Part shown: piece by piece, positions 57,701 through 64,000 of the stretch
Layout of the letters: every line of letters starts with the position of its first letter
Position numbering within the stretch: the first letter of the stretch is position 1
DNA from: Streptomyces sp. HUAS CB01
GTDB taxonomy: Bacteria; Actinomycetota; Actinomycetes; Streptomycetales; Streptomycetaceae
Length of the DNA stretch: 64,000 nt
Reading direction: 5' to 3'
NCBI RefSeq assembly: GCF_030406905.1
Contig: NZ_CP129137.1
Coordinates: forward strand, 7,719,501 to 7,783,500
The notes under the pieces: model-generated
What the model saw: only the letters and a program-made list of their open reading frames with translations
What the model was told of the DNA's origin: nothing
Databases searched by the model: none
Translations under genes and position numbers: made by a program

Positions 57701-59175
57701 CCGCCGGCGAGGAACACCTCGATCCGCTCGGCGGCGGCCCGGGCCGCCGCCTCGTCCGACCGGCGGGCGAGCCCGTCGAGGAAGTCCTCCAGTACCGCCA
57801 GCTGGGCCTCCCACAGCGGAAAGCTGTTCCGGGGGCCGACGTGGCCGCCGCATTCGGCGCCCTCGAAGACGAACCGGCGGGCCCCGGCGTCCAGGAACTG
57901 CAGCAGCAGGCCGGGCGAGGGGACGTGGAGGAACGCCTTGATCCCGGCGTCCTCCAGCACCCGCGCCTGGGAGGGGCGGCCGCCCGCGACGATCGCGTGG
58001 GTGGGGCCGGCCGCCCGGACCGCGGCCAGCTGGGCGGTCCTCGTCTCCTCGGGGGCGAAGCCCAGGATCCCGACGCCCCACGGCCGGCCGTCCAGGACCT
58101 GCCGTGCCTCCTCCAGCATCGTCCGTGACCGCTCCGCGCCGGCGAGGGCGAGGGCGATGAAGGGGAGGGCCCCGTCGTCGGCGACGGCGGCGGCGAACGC
58201 TGCCCCGTCGCTCACCCGGGTCATCGGGCCCTGGGCGACCGGCAGCCGGGTTCCCAGGGCGCGGCTCATCGCCGAGTCCGGCCGCAGCGCGCGTACGGCG
58301 GTGCCGTCGGGTTCGGCGTCCCGCACGGCGGCGCGTACGGCACCGGTCACCGCGCGGACGGCACGGCCGGTGTCGCCCCAGCGGTCGGCGAAGCGGCCGG
58401 CCAGAAAGGCGTCCTGACCCACGGCCAGCGGTGGTGGGCCGGAGGCGTCCCCGGTGGCCTCCCCGGCGGCCGGGGAGCGTCCCGCCGGGCCGCGCCGGCG
58501 CAGCGTGCGGTGACCGCCGGACACCACGGTCTCCGAGCCGTCGGCCGTCCGCAGCAACGCCGCGATCGCCTCGGGCAGTTGTGACTCGGCCAGGAGCGCG
58601 AGCTGGGTGTCCAGCACGACGCCGGCGGCCCCGCCGACCACGGCGGCGGCCGCGGTGCGCGGCGCGATCCCTCCGCACGCCCACACCGGAACGCCCAACC
58701 CCTCCGCGTCGAGGAGTTGTTGGAGCAGGACGAAGGTGCTGAACTCCCCGACCGGGCCGCCGCATTCACTGCCCCGGGCGATCAGACCGCCGGCGCCCGA
58801 GGCCACGGCCCGCCGGGCCTCCTCCAGACCCGTGACCTCCACGAGCACACGGAGCCGGGCCTGCGGCGGTATCGCGGCCGTGTCCCACGCGGAGTCCGGC
58901 GCGAGCACCACCGTGTCCGGCCCGGCGGCAGGTACGTGTTCGGCAAGTAAGGATTCGGGGCCTTGTGCGCAGCGCGGGCCGATCCGTACGCCGTAGCGCC
59001 CGGGCGCCCACCGGCGCAGAGCCGCCAGGGCCTCTCTCGCACTCCGGTCCCCCGAACCCAGGTCGAGCACTCCGAGCCCGCCGGCGCGGCTCACGGCGGC
59101 GGCGAGACGGGCGTCCGGTTCACCGAAGGGGGTGATTCCGATGACCAGGTCCACATGGTGCTCTACCGAATTCAT
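51709..59175 (-). CDS. Multidomain synthase: two NPD/FabK-like flavin domains-KS-AT-ACP-KR
   Basis: The 2488-residue protein starts with two tandem flavin-dependent barrel domains of the nitropropane-dioxygenase/FabK/PfaD type: a shorter one (1-215; ECGGPVGE at 137, ACGGIAPRT at 166) and a full one (305-660; ECGGHVGPRNSFPLWE at 441, LAGGIHDERS at 489), then KS (688-1130; Cys875, His1010, His1050), AT (about 1260-1620; Ser1354 in GHSYGE), ACP (about 1810-1890; Ser1846 in IDSIKRTE) and KR (about 2160-2440; LTGGARGIT, SDYAAAND). This is a PfaD plus PfaA-like fusion with one ACP. A low-complexity insert (about 1411-1470) interrupts the AT. GGAG precedes the ATG pair at 59178/59175. Confidence 0.88.
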   Translation of the reverse strand: MNSVEHHVDLVIGITPFGEPDARLAAAVSRAGGLGVLDLGSGDRSAREALAALRRWAPGRYGVRIGPRCAQGPESLLAEHVPAAGPDTVVLAPDSAWDTAAIPPQARLRVLVEVTGLEEARRAVASGAGGLIARGSECGGPVGEFSTFVLLQQLLDAEGLGVPVWACGGIAPRTAAAAVVGGAAGVVLDTQLALLAESQLPEAIAALLRTADGSETVVSGGHRTLRRRGPAGRSPAAGEATGDASGPPPLAVGQDAFLAGRFADRWGDTGRAVRAVTGAVRAAVRDAEPDGTAVRALRPDSAMSRALGTRLPVAQGPMTRVSDGAAFAAAVADDGALPFIALALAGAERSRTMLEEARQVLDGRPWGVGILGFAPEETRTAQLAAVRAAGPTHAIVAGGRPSQARVLEDAGIKAFLHVPSPGLLLQFLDAGARRFVFEGAECGGHVGPRNSFPLWEAQLAVLEDFLDGLARRSDEAAARAAAERIEVFLAGGIHDERSAAMAAALAAPLTARGCAVGTLMGTAYLFTEEAVAHGAVRPLFQRRVLAAERTALLETAPGHATRCVPSPFSDAFGTLAAGLREEGLADREVWERLERLNVGRLRIAAKGVERTDGGALGPVDEERQLDEGMFMAGEVAVLRSATTTVARLHSAVSQGASRFLTERAAVLASRPGLRSDSGTAAEPEPPRPLDVAVVGMACMFPGAPDLASFWANVLDGVDSVGEVPRDRWDPGVHGVDAGGTVTSRWGGFLPPIPFDALRYGIPPASLGSIEPVQLLALEAARRALDDAGLGDGGRTFDRMRTGVVFGAEPGSDLSNATTLRAVLPSYFGEVPKGLEEQLPPLTEDSFPGMLANVISGRIASRLDLGGPNFTVDAACASSLAAVDVACKELVAGTSDIMLCGGADLHNGINDYVLFSSVHALSPTGRCRAFDGSADGIALGEGVACVVLKRLADAERDGDRVYGIVKGIGSSSDGRSLGLTAPRPEGQRRALERAHRNAGTSPADVGLVEAHGTGTVVGDRTELDVLTDVFEAAGARPGSCVLGSVKSQIGHTKCAAGLAGLIKTVLALHTGVRPPTLHLEQPNGAWHEDRSPFVFHREALPWAAPPERRVAGLSAFGFGGTNFHVVLAAHSGEVPPSHGRDVWPAELFLFRGADPAAARRAAEELLEAASAAADGAEGWRLRDLALAASRRAGRDRGPVRIAVVAKDPESLCGLLRRALDGEHDPAAGIHLADEGVPAAGTPGGTGTRTGEEGPRGGGTGGKVAFLFPGQGSQRTGMFAGLFSAFPDLQHLLALDRATAAALHPPAAFTEAVRGHRTAALTDTRAAQPALGMVDLAAHALLTRAGVVPDMAAGHSYGELVALGAAGAVDPETLLTLSSERAAAILAATGDDPGAMAAVAASAADVERVLGVPGSGGEDPGPDGDGDGDGESRSHSDGEGNRAGRRDPGGDGAAHGTGGGHRDAGGTRARGLLRGGLVVANHNAPRQTVISGPTAAVDTALGLLRDAGLGAKRLPVACAFHSPLVAGAGERFARALAEHPVRPPEFPVWSNRTAEPYRSTPEGIRAELAAQIGAPVRFAEQIEAMYAAGARVFVECGPGRVLTGLVAGILGDRPHRTVACAPRPGSGLPELLDALARLAVAGLPVTTDWMFRGRDAVDPSRAGGGRRPGWTVDGHLVRTASGELLPGALAPARRVVETTVTSHHGGRAAEGAATGQDALIAEFLRTSREMVAAQRDVLLTYFGGRAPGDPLPAPAGPPLLPARQAEERDARDAESGGTHVRAGSALRAGPVPDTGRADAPVDAAASAAPPSGDDVLRMIVDIISDRTGYPADMVEPGLDLEADLSIDSIKRTEIVGELAGRLIEAGAVPAGTGSLDDAAMEQLSRARTAEALAAGICALLPGAGRDQDGAPAEAPAPGPGHLPAAAPAPVPDADGSGSHPHPDASAIGAGAGAVQQSHSARSSHSADDGVVSASGAAPALRVVAPKRLVLRKAPLADASDATGAAGPAALQGRRFALLGDGDGELAGVAVALAAALERQGAVPVLLDAGEPLPSQNGHGPLEGVVLLDPLAASGPPVLPGVFPAVRAVLEARPARLVAVRLVEEGRVAERSAGLRGLFRTIALECPDTAPTVVDLDPGDGAGRLRSPDGVAAAVVEELSGAGGAPVVVRDADGRHGWEPVEAPFGLTAVTGAGPAGDGAAEAAALGLDRDSVVLLTGGARGITAAFAVALARASRCRLELLGRTPAPTGPEDPVTAAAGDRAALRRVLAARGGYGSPAEIDRAAELLLAQREIAATLAALEAAGSRVRYRSVDCRDSAAVLQAVKEIHADHGRIDGVVHAAGVIDDRLIAEKSVESFERVYGTKVAGAAALLSALDQIPDGGPSFVVLFGSVSAVYGNRGQSDYAAANDALENLGEQWRARTGRRVLTVHWGPWAPDGLHSGMVGPELAREYARRGIALIDPEEGPLALLRELAWGDPAAGAVVHTASEW

Positions 59176-59295
59176 CATTCTCCGAAAAGGCTTTGGTGTT
59201 GCCCGGAGGTTAATTTCGGTCGATCGGTGGCGCAGGACGTGCAGGATGTCGCAATGCCCGCGGAAATCAATTCGCGTCATGCGCGCAGCGGCTTG

Positions 59296-59335
59296 AAGAT
59301 AGCGGCAAGTTACTCAAGGGTCAACCATCGGTCAA
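59296..59335 (-). promoter_or_regulatory. Two overlapping HrdB-type promoters of the synthase operon
   Basis: On the minus strand TTGACC (59335-59330), 17 bases, TAACTT (59312-59307) and TTGACC (59324-59319), 17 bases, TATCTT (59301-59296) are both good -35/-10 pairs, shifted by 11 bases. Transcripts would start about 110-125 bases before the first ATG. Exact spacing in both makes chance less likely. Confidence 0.55.
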
Positions 59336-59928
59336 TGGCGTCGATTGGCCTGCCGCGACGGCTGCGAGGAAGGGGTGGAAAATGCGGGCATGGCGAAATG
59401 GGGCGGCAAGCCGGAAGGCCGGCAACCCAAGGACGCCACGGAATTTCGAGAGGAGGGAGGAGTGGAAGGCGCGGGGGAAGAGGTGGGGGATTCCGGCGGC
59501 GCGGCCCGCCATCCTGACGCGTCGGTCATGCGGTGTCAACATGATCGTCGGGATTTTCTGACGGTTCAAAAGTCAACATTGGCTGATTGTGGGTGCCTGT
59601 CGTCCGGAGCATTCCCGTACGGGGGTGAGCGCTTTCCGTGAGTTCACCTGGCAGAGCGTCGGCGGGCACGCGAACGGACGGCCCGCGGGCGGCAATTCCG
59701 GAATGAATGCGTCCGGCCGGATCGCGCCGACGCGGCCCCGCACGCGGAACAGGGCGGGCCGCCGGCCGAAGGACCGGGACGGACCGCCCTGCGCGCGTGC
59801 CGGGCGCCGGGGGAGGACACCGCCTGGCGCGTGCCGGGCCCCCCGAAGGGGACACCGCCTGCGTGTGCCGGGGTACCTCGGAGGGTGACGGGCAGGCGCC
59901 GCCTGCCGCCCACTCCGCCGGCCGGGGC
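59336..59928. other. Intergenic region upstream of the synthase operon
   Basis: No gene is supported. Short frames on both strands lack start signals or bias. It separates the start of the synthase operon from the end of the alpha-glucoside operon; both are on the minus strand. Confidence 0.4.
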
Positions 59929-61590
59929 TCACACCGACAGCCACACCGCCGTGTCGCCGGGCAGCGCGCTTCCGTCGAGCGGACCACTGGCGAGCAACAC
60001 CTCCGAGTGCGGAGGCAGTTCGACCGGCTCGTCCGTCAGATTCACCACGCACCGGAAACCGGGGGAGCGGCCGAAGGACAGCACATCGTCCTCCGCTGCG
60101 CTGTCCCACGTCATCGTGCCGTCGCCGAGGGCGGGGTGGTCGCGCCGCAGCCGGAGCGCCGCTCGGTACAACTCCAGCATCGAGTCCGGATCGCCCTCCT
60201 GGGCCTCGGCGGTGAGCGTCCTCCACGCCTCGGGCTGCGGGAGCCAGGGCGCGGCGGCCGCGCCCTCGGGGCTGTAACCGAAGGGCGGGTGCGCACCGCT
60301 CCAGGGCAGCGGCACCCGGCAGCCGTCACGGCCGCGGTCGGTGTGGCCCGAGCGGCGCCACGTGGGGTCCTGCAGCACCGCCTCCGGCAGGTCCTCGACC
60401 TCCCACAGGCCGAGTTCCTCGCCCTGGTAGAGGTAGGCGCCGCCGGGCAGCGCGAGGGTGAGCAGCGCGGCTGCCCTGGCCCTGCGGGTTCCGAGCGCGA
60501 GGTCCGCCGGCCGGCCGGCGAGCTGTGCGAGGGAGCGCAGGGGACCGTCCGGCTGCGGCCTCGCGTAGCGCGAGACGTGCCGGGCGACGTCGTGGTTCGA
60601 CAGCACCCACGTCGCCGGGGCGCCGACCGCCCCGAGCGCGGCCAGCGATGCGTCGATCACGCCGCGGAGCCGCGGAGCACGCCAAGGGGCCATCAGGTAG
60701 TCGAAGTTGAAGGCCGTGTGCAACTCGTCCGGCCGTACGTAGCGGGCGAGCCGTTCCGGAGCCCCGGCCCACGCCTCGGCGACGAACGCCCGCCCTTCGT
60801 ACGAGTCGGCGACCGCCCGCCAGCCCCGGAAGATGTCGTGCACCTCGTCGCGGTCCCAGTGCGGATGGTTCTCGCCGCTCGTCCCCTCCATCAGCTTGCC
60901 GTCGAGGGACCCCAGGTCGGGCAGCCCCGGCGCCTTGACCAGGCCGTGCGCCACGTCGATGCGCACCCCGTCGATGCCGCGGTCGAACCAGAAGCGGAGG
61001 ATCGACTCGAACTCGGCACGGACCTCGGGGTGGTCCCAGTCGAGGTCCGGCTGCTCGGGGTCGAACAGATGCAGGTACCAGGGGCCCGGCGTGCCGTCGG
61101 GCTCGGTGATCCGGGTCCAGGCGGGGCCGCCGAAGACACTGCGCCAGTCGTTGGGCGGGAGCTCGCCGTCGTCCCCGCGGCCCGGGCGGAAGATGTACCG
61201 CTCGCGTGCCGGGGAGGACGGCCCGCCGGCCCGTGCCTCACGGAACCACACATGGTCGGACGAGGTGTGGTTGGGCACGATGTCGATGAGGATGCGGATC
61301 CCCAGCCGGTGTGCGTCGTCCACGAGGGCCCGGGCGTCGTCCAGCGTGCCGAACGCGGGGTCGATGTCACGGTAGTCGGCGACGTCGTAGCCGCCGTCGG
61401 CCATCGGCGACGGGTACCAGGGGTTCAGCCACAGCGCGTCCACGCCGAGCCCGGCGAGGTACGGCAGCCGCCGGCGCAGACCGGCGATGTCGCCGATGCC
61501 GTCGCCGTCGGCGTCGCAGAAACTGCGCAGGTACACCTGGTAGATGACGGCGTCGCGCCACCAGGCCGTACGGGTCGGTGCGGAGGGCAT
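59929..61590 (-). CDS. aglA: GH13 alpha-glucosidase (AglA-like)
   Basis: The 553-residue cytoplasmic enzyme has the GH13 conserved regions: DIVPNHTS, GVRIDVAHG (nucleophile Asp), FVAEAW (general acid Glu) and LSNHDVARH, and starts WWRDAVIYQVYLRSFCDADGDGIGD as in oligo-1,6-glucosidases and alpha-glucosidases. It splits imported alpha-glucosides such as maltose or trehalose-like sugars into glucose. It follows the two permease genes in the order of the Streptomyces aglEFGA operon. GGGAG precedes the ATG at 61590. Confidence 0.88.
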   Translation of the reverse strand: MPSAPTRTAWWRDAVIYQVYLRSFCDADGDGIGDIAGLRRRLPYLAGLGVDALWLNPWYPSPMADGGYDVADYRDIDPAFGTLDDARALVDDAHRLGIRILIDIVPNHTSSDHVWFREARAGGPSSPARERYIFRPGRGDDGELPPNDWRSVFGGPAWTRITEPDGTPGPWYLHLFDPEQPDLDWDHPEVRAEFESILRFWFDRGIDGVRIDVAHGLVKAPGLPDLGSLDGKLMEGTSGENHPHWDRDEVHDIFRGWRAVADSYEGRAFVAEAWAGAPERLARYVRPDELHTAFNFDYLMAPWRAPRLRGVIDASLAALGAVGAPATWVLSNHDVARHVSRYARPQPDGPLRSLAQLAGRPADLALGTRRARAAALLTLALPGGAYLYQGEELGLWEVEDLPEAVLQDPTWRRSGHTDRGRDGCRVPLPWSGAHPPFGYSPEGAAAAPWLPQPEAWRTLTAEAQEGDPDSMLELYRAALRLRRDHPALGDGTMTWDSAAEDDVLSFGRSPGFRCVVNLTDEPVELPPHSEVLLASGPLDGSALPGDTAVWLSV

Positions 61591-61649
61591 GCGGGTCTCC
61601 CGGGAAGGTCGGAGGGTGCGGTGCGGAGGTACGTGCGATCGACGGTGGG

Positions 61650-62525
61650 TCATTTCACGGCGCCCGCGGTCAGGCCGGCGATGATCCTGCGCTGGAAGAC
61701 CAGCACCAGGACCAGCAGCGGTACGGTGACCACCACCCCGGCCGCCATCTTGGTGCCGTAGGGGATGTCGAAGCCGGTCGCGCCGCCGAAGCGGGCGATG
61801 GCGACGTTCGCCGTCTGCATGGACGTCTCGTTCACCATCGACACCGCGATGATGAACTCGTTCCAGGCCGCGATGAACGTCAGGATGGCCGTCGTGAACA
61901 GCCCGGGTGCCGTCAGGGGCAGGATGACCTTGCGGAACGCCTGGCCGGGCGTGCAGCCGTCGACCATCGCGGCGTGTTCCAGCTCGCGCGGCAGTTGTGT
62001 GAAGAACGCGTTGAGGTTCCACACCGCCAGCGGCAGGGCGAACGACATGGAGGGCACGATCATCGCCTGGTAGGTGTTGACCCAGTGCAGGGTGCCGGCG
62101 AACAGCTTCAGCAGGGGCACGACCAGCGCGATGCCGGGGAACATCGACGTGGCGATGACCACGGCGAGCACGGCGTTCTTGAACCGGAAGTCGAGCCGGG
62201 CCAGCGCGTACGCCGTGAAGACCGCGATCACGAGGGTGACCACCGTGGTGACACCGGCGACCACCAGACTGTTGAACAGGGCGCGCCCGAAGCCCGTCCC
62301 CGGCTCCAGCACGGCCCGGTAGTTCTCCAGCGACCACGGCGACGGCAGCGGCGACTTCTCGAAGAGGTCCGAGCTGCGGCGGAAGCTGGACACCAGCATC
62401 CAGTAGAACGGTGCCAGGCAGTACGCGACGAGCAGGGCGGTGCCGAGCACGCCCAGGACGGCCCGCGCTCCGGGTGTGCCGGACCGCTTCGGGCGCACGA
62501 GCGCGACAGGGGGAGCGGTGCTCAT
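61650..62525 (-). CDS. aglG: ABC sugar transporter permease, MalG-type
   Basis: The 291-residue protein has six hydrophobic helices and the EAA-type loop ELEHAAMVDGCTPGQAFRKVILPL that contacts the ATPase. It pairs with the MalF-type permease encoded just upstream, with a four-base ATGA overlap, to form the membrane channel for alpha-glucosides. The ATPase is not encoded here, as in other Streptomyces sugar systems that share MsiK. Confidence 0.9.
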   Translation of the reverse strand: MSTAPPVALVRPKRSGTPGARAVLGVLGTALLVAYCLAPFYWMLVSSFRRSSDLFEKSPLPSPWSLENYRAVLEPGTGFGRALFNSLVVAGVTTVVTLVIAVFTAYALARLDFRFKNAVLAVVIATSMFPGIALVVPLLKLFAGTLHWVNTYQAMIVPSMSFALPLAVWNLNAFFTQLPRELEHAAMVDGCTPGQAFRKVILPLTAPGLFTTAILTFIAAWNEFIIAVSMVNETSMQTANVAIARFGGATGFDIPYGTKMAAGVVVTVPLLVLVLVFQRRIIAGLTAGAVK

Positions 62526-63532
62526 GCCATCGCCCCCTCGGCCGTCGTCGCACGCCGCGAGGGCACCTTCCCACCGGACCTGTCCGTGGAGAGCAGATCG
62601 GCGCCCAGCAACCGGACGAAGACGAACGCCACCACCGCGACGTACAGGAAGAGGATCACCGCATAGGCGGCCCCCGGCCCGTAGCGCGTGTTGGCCGCCT
62701 CGTCGAACGCCAGCATGGACAGCGTCTCCACCGACTGCTTGTGCGGCCCGACGAGGACGAACGGCAGGTCGAACATGCGCAGCGCGTCCAGAAGCCGGAA
62801 CAGTACGGCGACCACCAGCACGGGCCTTACCAGCGGAAGGGTGATCCGGATGAGCTGCTGCCAGGCGCCGGCGCCGTCGATGCGCGCCGCCTCGTACACC
62901 TCGCCCGGGATCAGCTGCAGACCCGCGAGCACCAGCAGCCCGACGAACGGAGCGGTCTTCCAGGTGTCCGCCACGATCACGGCCACCGTGGCCTGGAAGC
63001 CGTCCGTCGTCCAGAGGACCTCCCGTCCCAGCAGGGCGTTCGCCGCGCCGTCGGCCTGGAAGATCCACTGCCAGAGGAGGGCGGAGACGACGGTGGGAAT
63101 CGCCCAGGGGACGAGCACGCCCGCCCGCACCAGGGCCCTGCCCCGTATCGCGCGGTGCATGACCAGTGCCATCGCCACACCGAGGACCGTCTCCAGCACC
63201 ACCGTCGTGACCGTGAGGAACGTGGTGTTGGCGAAGGCGTTCCAGAACCGCTCGCCGGCCTCCCCCTCGAAGACGGCCGCGTAGTGCCGGAGGCCGACGA
63301 ACCGCTCACCTTCCTGCACGAACCCGGAACTGTCCAGCCCTTCCTGCTCACTGAACAGCGACTCCCGGAACGCGGCCAGCACCGGGTACCCGGCGACCAG
63401 GGCCAGCACCAGCAGCGTGGGGGAGACCAGCAGCGCGGCGAGGCGGCCTCCGGGCCGGCCGGGGCGTCTGACGCGGGGTGCGGGGCCGGGGGGAGCGGAC
63501 GTCGGGGACGGTTGCGCCGTCAGGACGGTCAT
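62522..63532 (-). CDS. aglF: ABC sugar transporter permease, MalF-type
   Basis: The 336-residue protein has a proline-rich cytoplasmic tail, six helices and the EAA loop EVYEAARIDGAGAWQQLIRITLPL. It forms the channel together with the MalG-type partner. GAGGTGATC precedes the ATG. The gap of 148 bases to the binding-protein gene contains a GC-rich hairpin that may protect the upstream message. Confidence 0.9.
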   Translation of the reverse strand: MTVLTAQPSPTSAPPGPAPRVRRPGRPGGRLAALLVSPTLLVLALVAGYPVLAAFRESLFSEQEGLDSSGFVQEGERFVGLRHYAAVFEGEAGERFWNAFANTTFLTVTTVVLETVLGVAMALVMHRAIRGRALVRAGVLVPWAIPTVVSALLWQWIFQADGAANALLGREVLWTTDGFQATVAVIVADTWKTAPFVGLLVLAGLQLIPGEVYEAARIDGAGAWQQLIRITLPLVRPVLVVAVLFRLLDALRMFDLPFVLVGPHKQSVETLSMLAFDEAANTRYGPGAAYAVILFLYVAVVAFVFVRLLGADLLSTDRSGGKVPSRRATTAEGAMA

Positions 63533-63582
63533 GGGTGATCACCTCTGCGGGAGGGACGGTACGGGGAGGGGCGGGCGGGACC

Positions 63583-63617
63583 GCGCGCCGGCCGGTGGGG
63601 GAGAGGACCGGGCGCGC
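63583..63617 (-). other. Intercistronic GC-rich hairpin
   Basis: GCGCGCCGG and CCGGGCGCGC can pair with one bulge across about 16 bases. It lies between the binding-protein and permease genes, where such hairpins often stabilise the abundant binding-protein mRNA and reduce readthrough. Confidence 0.4.
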
Positions 63618-63680
63618 CCCCGCTGCCGGAACGCGAGCTGCTGCCGAACGGCCGCTGGACGGACGTGTATTGACGATTCG

Positions 63681-64000
63681 TCAGGACTTGGTGATCCGCT
63701 CCAGCTTCTTCTGGAGCTGCGCCAGTGACTCCTCCGGCGGGACCTCGCCCTTCAGCGCGCGGTACGCGGCGTCCTGGATCGCCGCGGTGGCGTCCCCGTA
63801 CCGCACGACGCGCGGCCGCGGTACGGCACTCAGGATCGACTTCTTCAGCACCGGCAGGTACGGGTACTTGGCGATGAGCTCCTCGTCCTCGTACAGCGCG
63901 GCGGCCGTCGGCGCGTTGGAGCCGAGGAGCAGGTTCTCCCGCTGCAGCCGCTCGTCGGTCATGAAGGTGACGAAGTCCAGCGCGGTCGCCTTGTTCCGTG
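63681..64000 (-). CDS. aglE: Sugar ABC transporter substrate-binding protein, C-terminal part (AglE-like; cut by window end)
   Basis: About 106 residues remain of the C-terminal lobe (ALDFVTFMTDERLQREN, SNAPTAAALYEDEELIAKYPYLPVLKKSILSAVPRPRV, YRALKGEVPPEESLAQLQKKL). Those endings are typical of maltose/alpha-glucoside binding proteins. The N-terminus with its lipoprotein signal lies outside the window. Operon order with the two permeases and the alpha-glucosidase matches aglEFGA. Confidence 0.8.
   Translation of the reverse strand, partial: RNKATALDFVTFMTDERLQRENLLLGSNAPTAAALYEDEELIAKYPYLPVLKKSILSAVPRPRVVRYGDATAAIQDAAYRALKGEVPPEESLAQLQKKLERITKS

Noticed and set aside
46422..59175. Enediyne polyketide synthase locus
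   Set aside because: Enediyne synthases have KS-AT-ACP-KR-DH-PPT in one chain with a conserved cassette of accessory genes and a thioesterase. Here domains are split over two proteins with NPD domains and two KS, which fits PUFA-like synthases better.

Overview
The window is high-GC DNA, with G or C at almost every third codon position, and it fits a Streptomyces chromosome. Supporting signs are a streptogrisin-type protease, SpoIIE/RsbU phosphatases with a SigB/F/G-class sigma factor, a DUF3040-like small membrane protein, many GTG starts and several apparently leaderless transcripts. It looks like accessory, possibly arm-like, chromosome: no ribosomal, tRNA or core replication genes are visible, and there are several decayed genes and short tandem repeats.

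Left part (1-13 kb): the tail of an unidentified gene, a tandem universal stress protein, a three-gene minus-strand operon (type III polyketide synthase, ICMT-like methyltransferase, FAD monooxygenase) that matches the srsABC phenolic-lipid operon, a divergent UbiA prenyltransferase, a DUF2071 protein, a secreted streptogrisin-like protease, a phospholipase-D-like protein next to the remnant of a ceramidase gene, a soluble Ser/Thr kinase and several small or secreted proteins of unknown role.

Middle (13-42 kb): a partner-switching stress module (GAF-SpoIIE phosphatase, anti-sigma kinase, SigB/F/G-class sigma factor) with two SigB-like promoter candidates; an AraC regulator; a DMT exporter divergent from a YheO-like regulator-aminotransferase pair, with a twin-palindrome operator between them and a frameshifted ornithine-cyclodeaminase remnant after them; two bicovalent FAD oxidases (one Tat-exported); an AGPS-like FAD enzyme divergent from a TetR regulator; a secreted RCC1-repeat protein; two more SpoIIE-type phosphatases, one in a PAS-PAS-GAF-SpoIIE-HATPase fusion; and GNAT acetyltransferases.

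Right part (42.9-59.2 kb): one six-gene minus-strand operon with overlapping or nearly touching genes. A 2488-residue protein carries two flavin-dependent NPD/FabK-like barrels, then KS, AT, ACP and KR. A 1761-residue protein carries KS, AT, a dehydratase and a C-terminal phosphopantetheinyl transferase. A free ACP (TTG start), an alpha/beta hydrolase, a glycosyltransferase and a methyltransferase follow. The set resembles a rearranged polyunsaturated-fatty-acid-type synthase with tailoring enzymes for a glycosylated lipid, and is the most interesting system in the window. Two overlapping TTGACC/-10 promoter candidates lie upstream.

Right edge (59.9-64 kb): an aglEFGA-like alpha-glucoside uptake operon (binding protein cut by the window end, two permeases, GH13 alpha-glucosidase).

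All family assignments come from reading motifs by eye. No alignment or database search was run.
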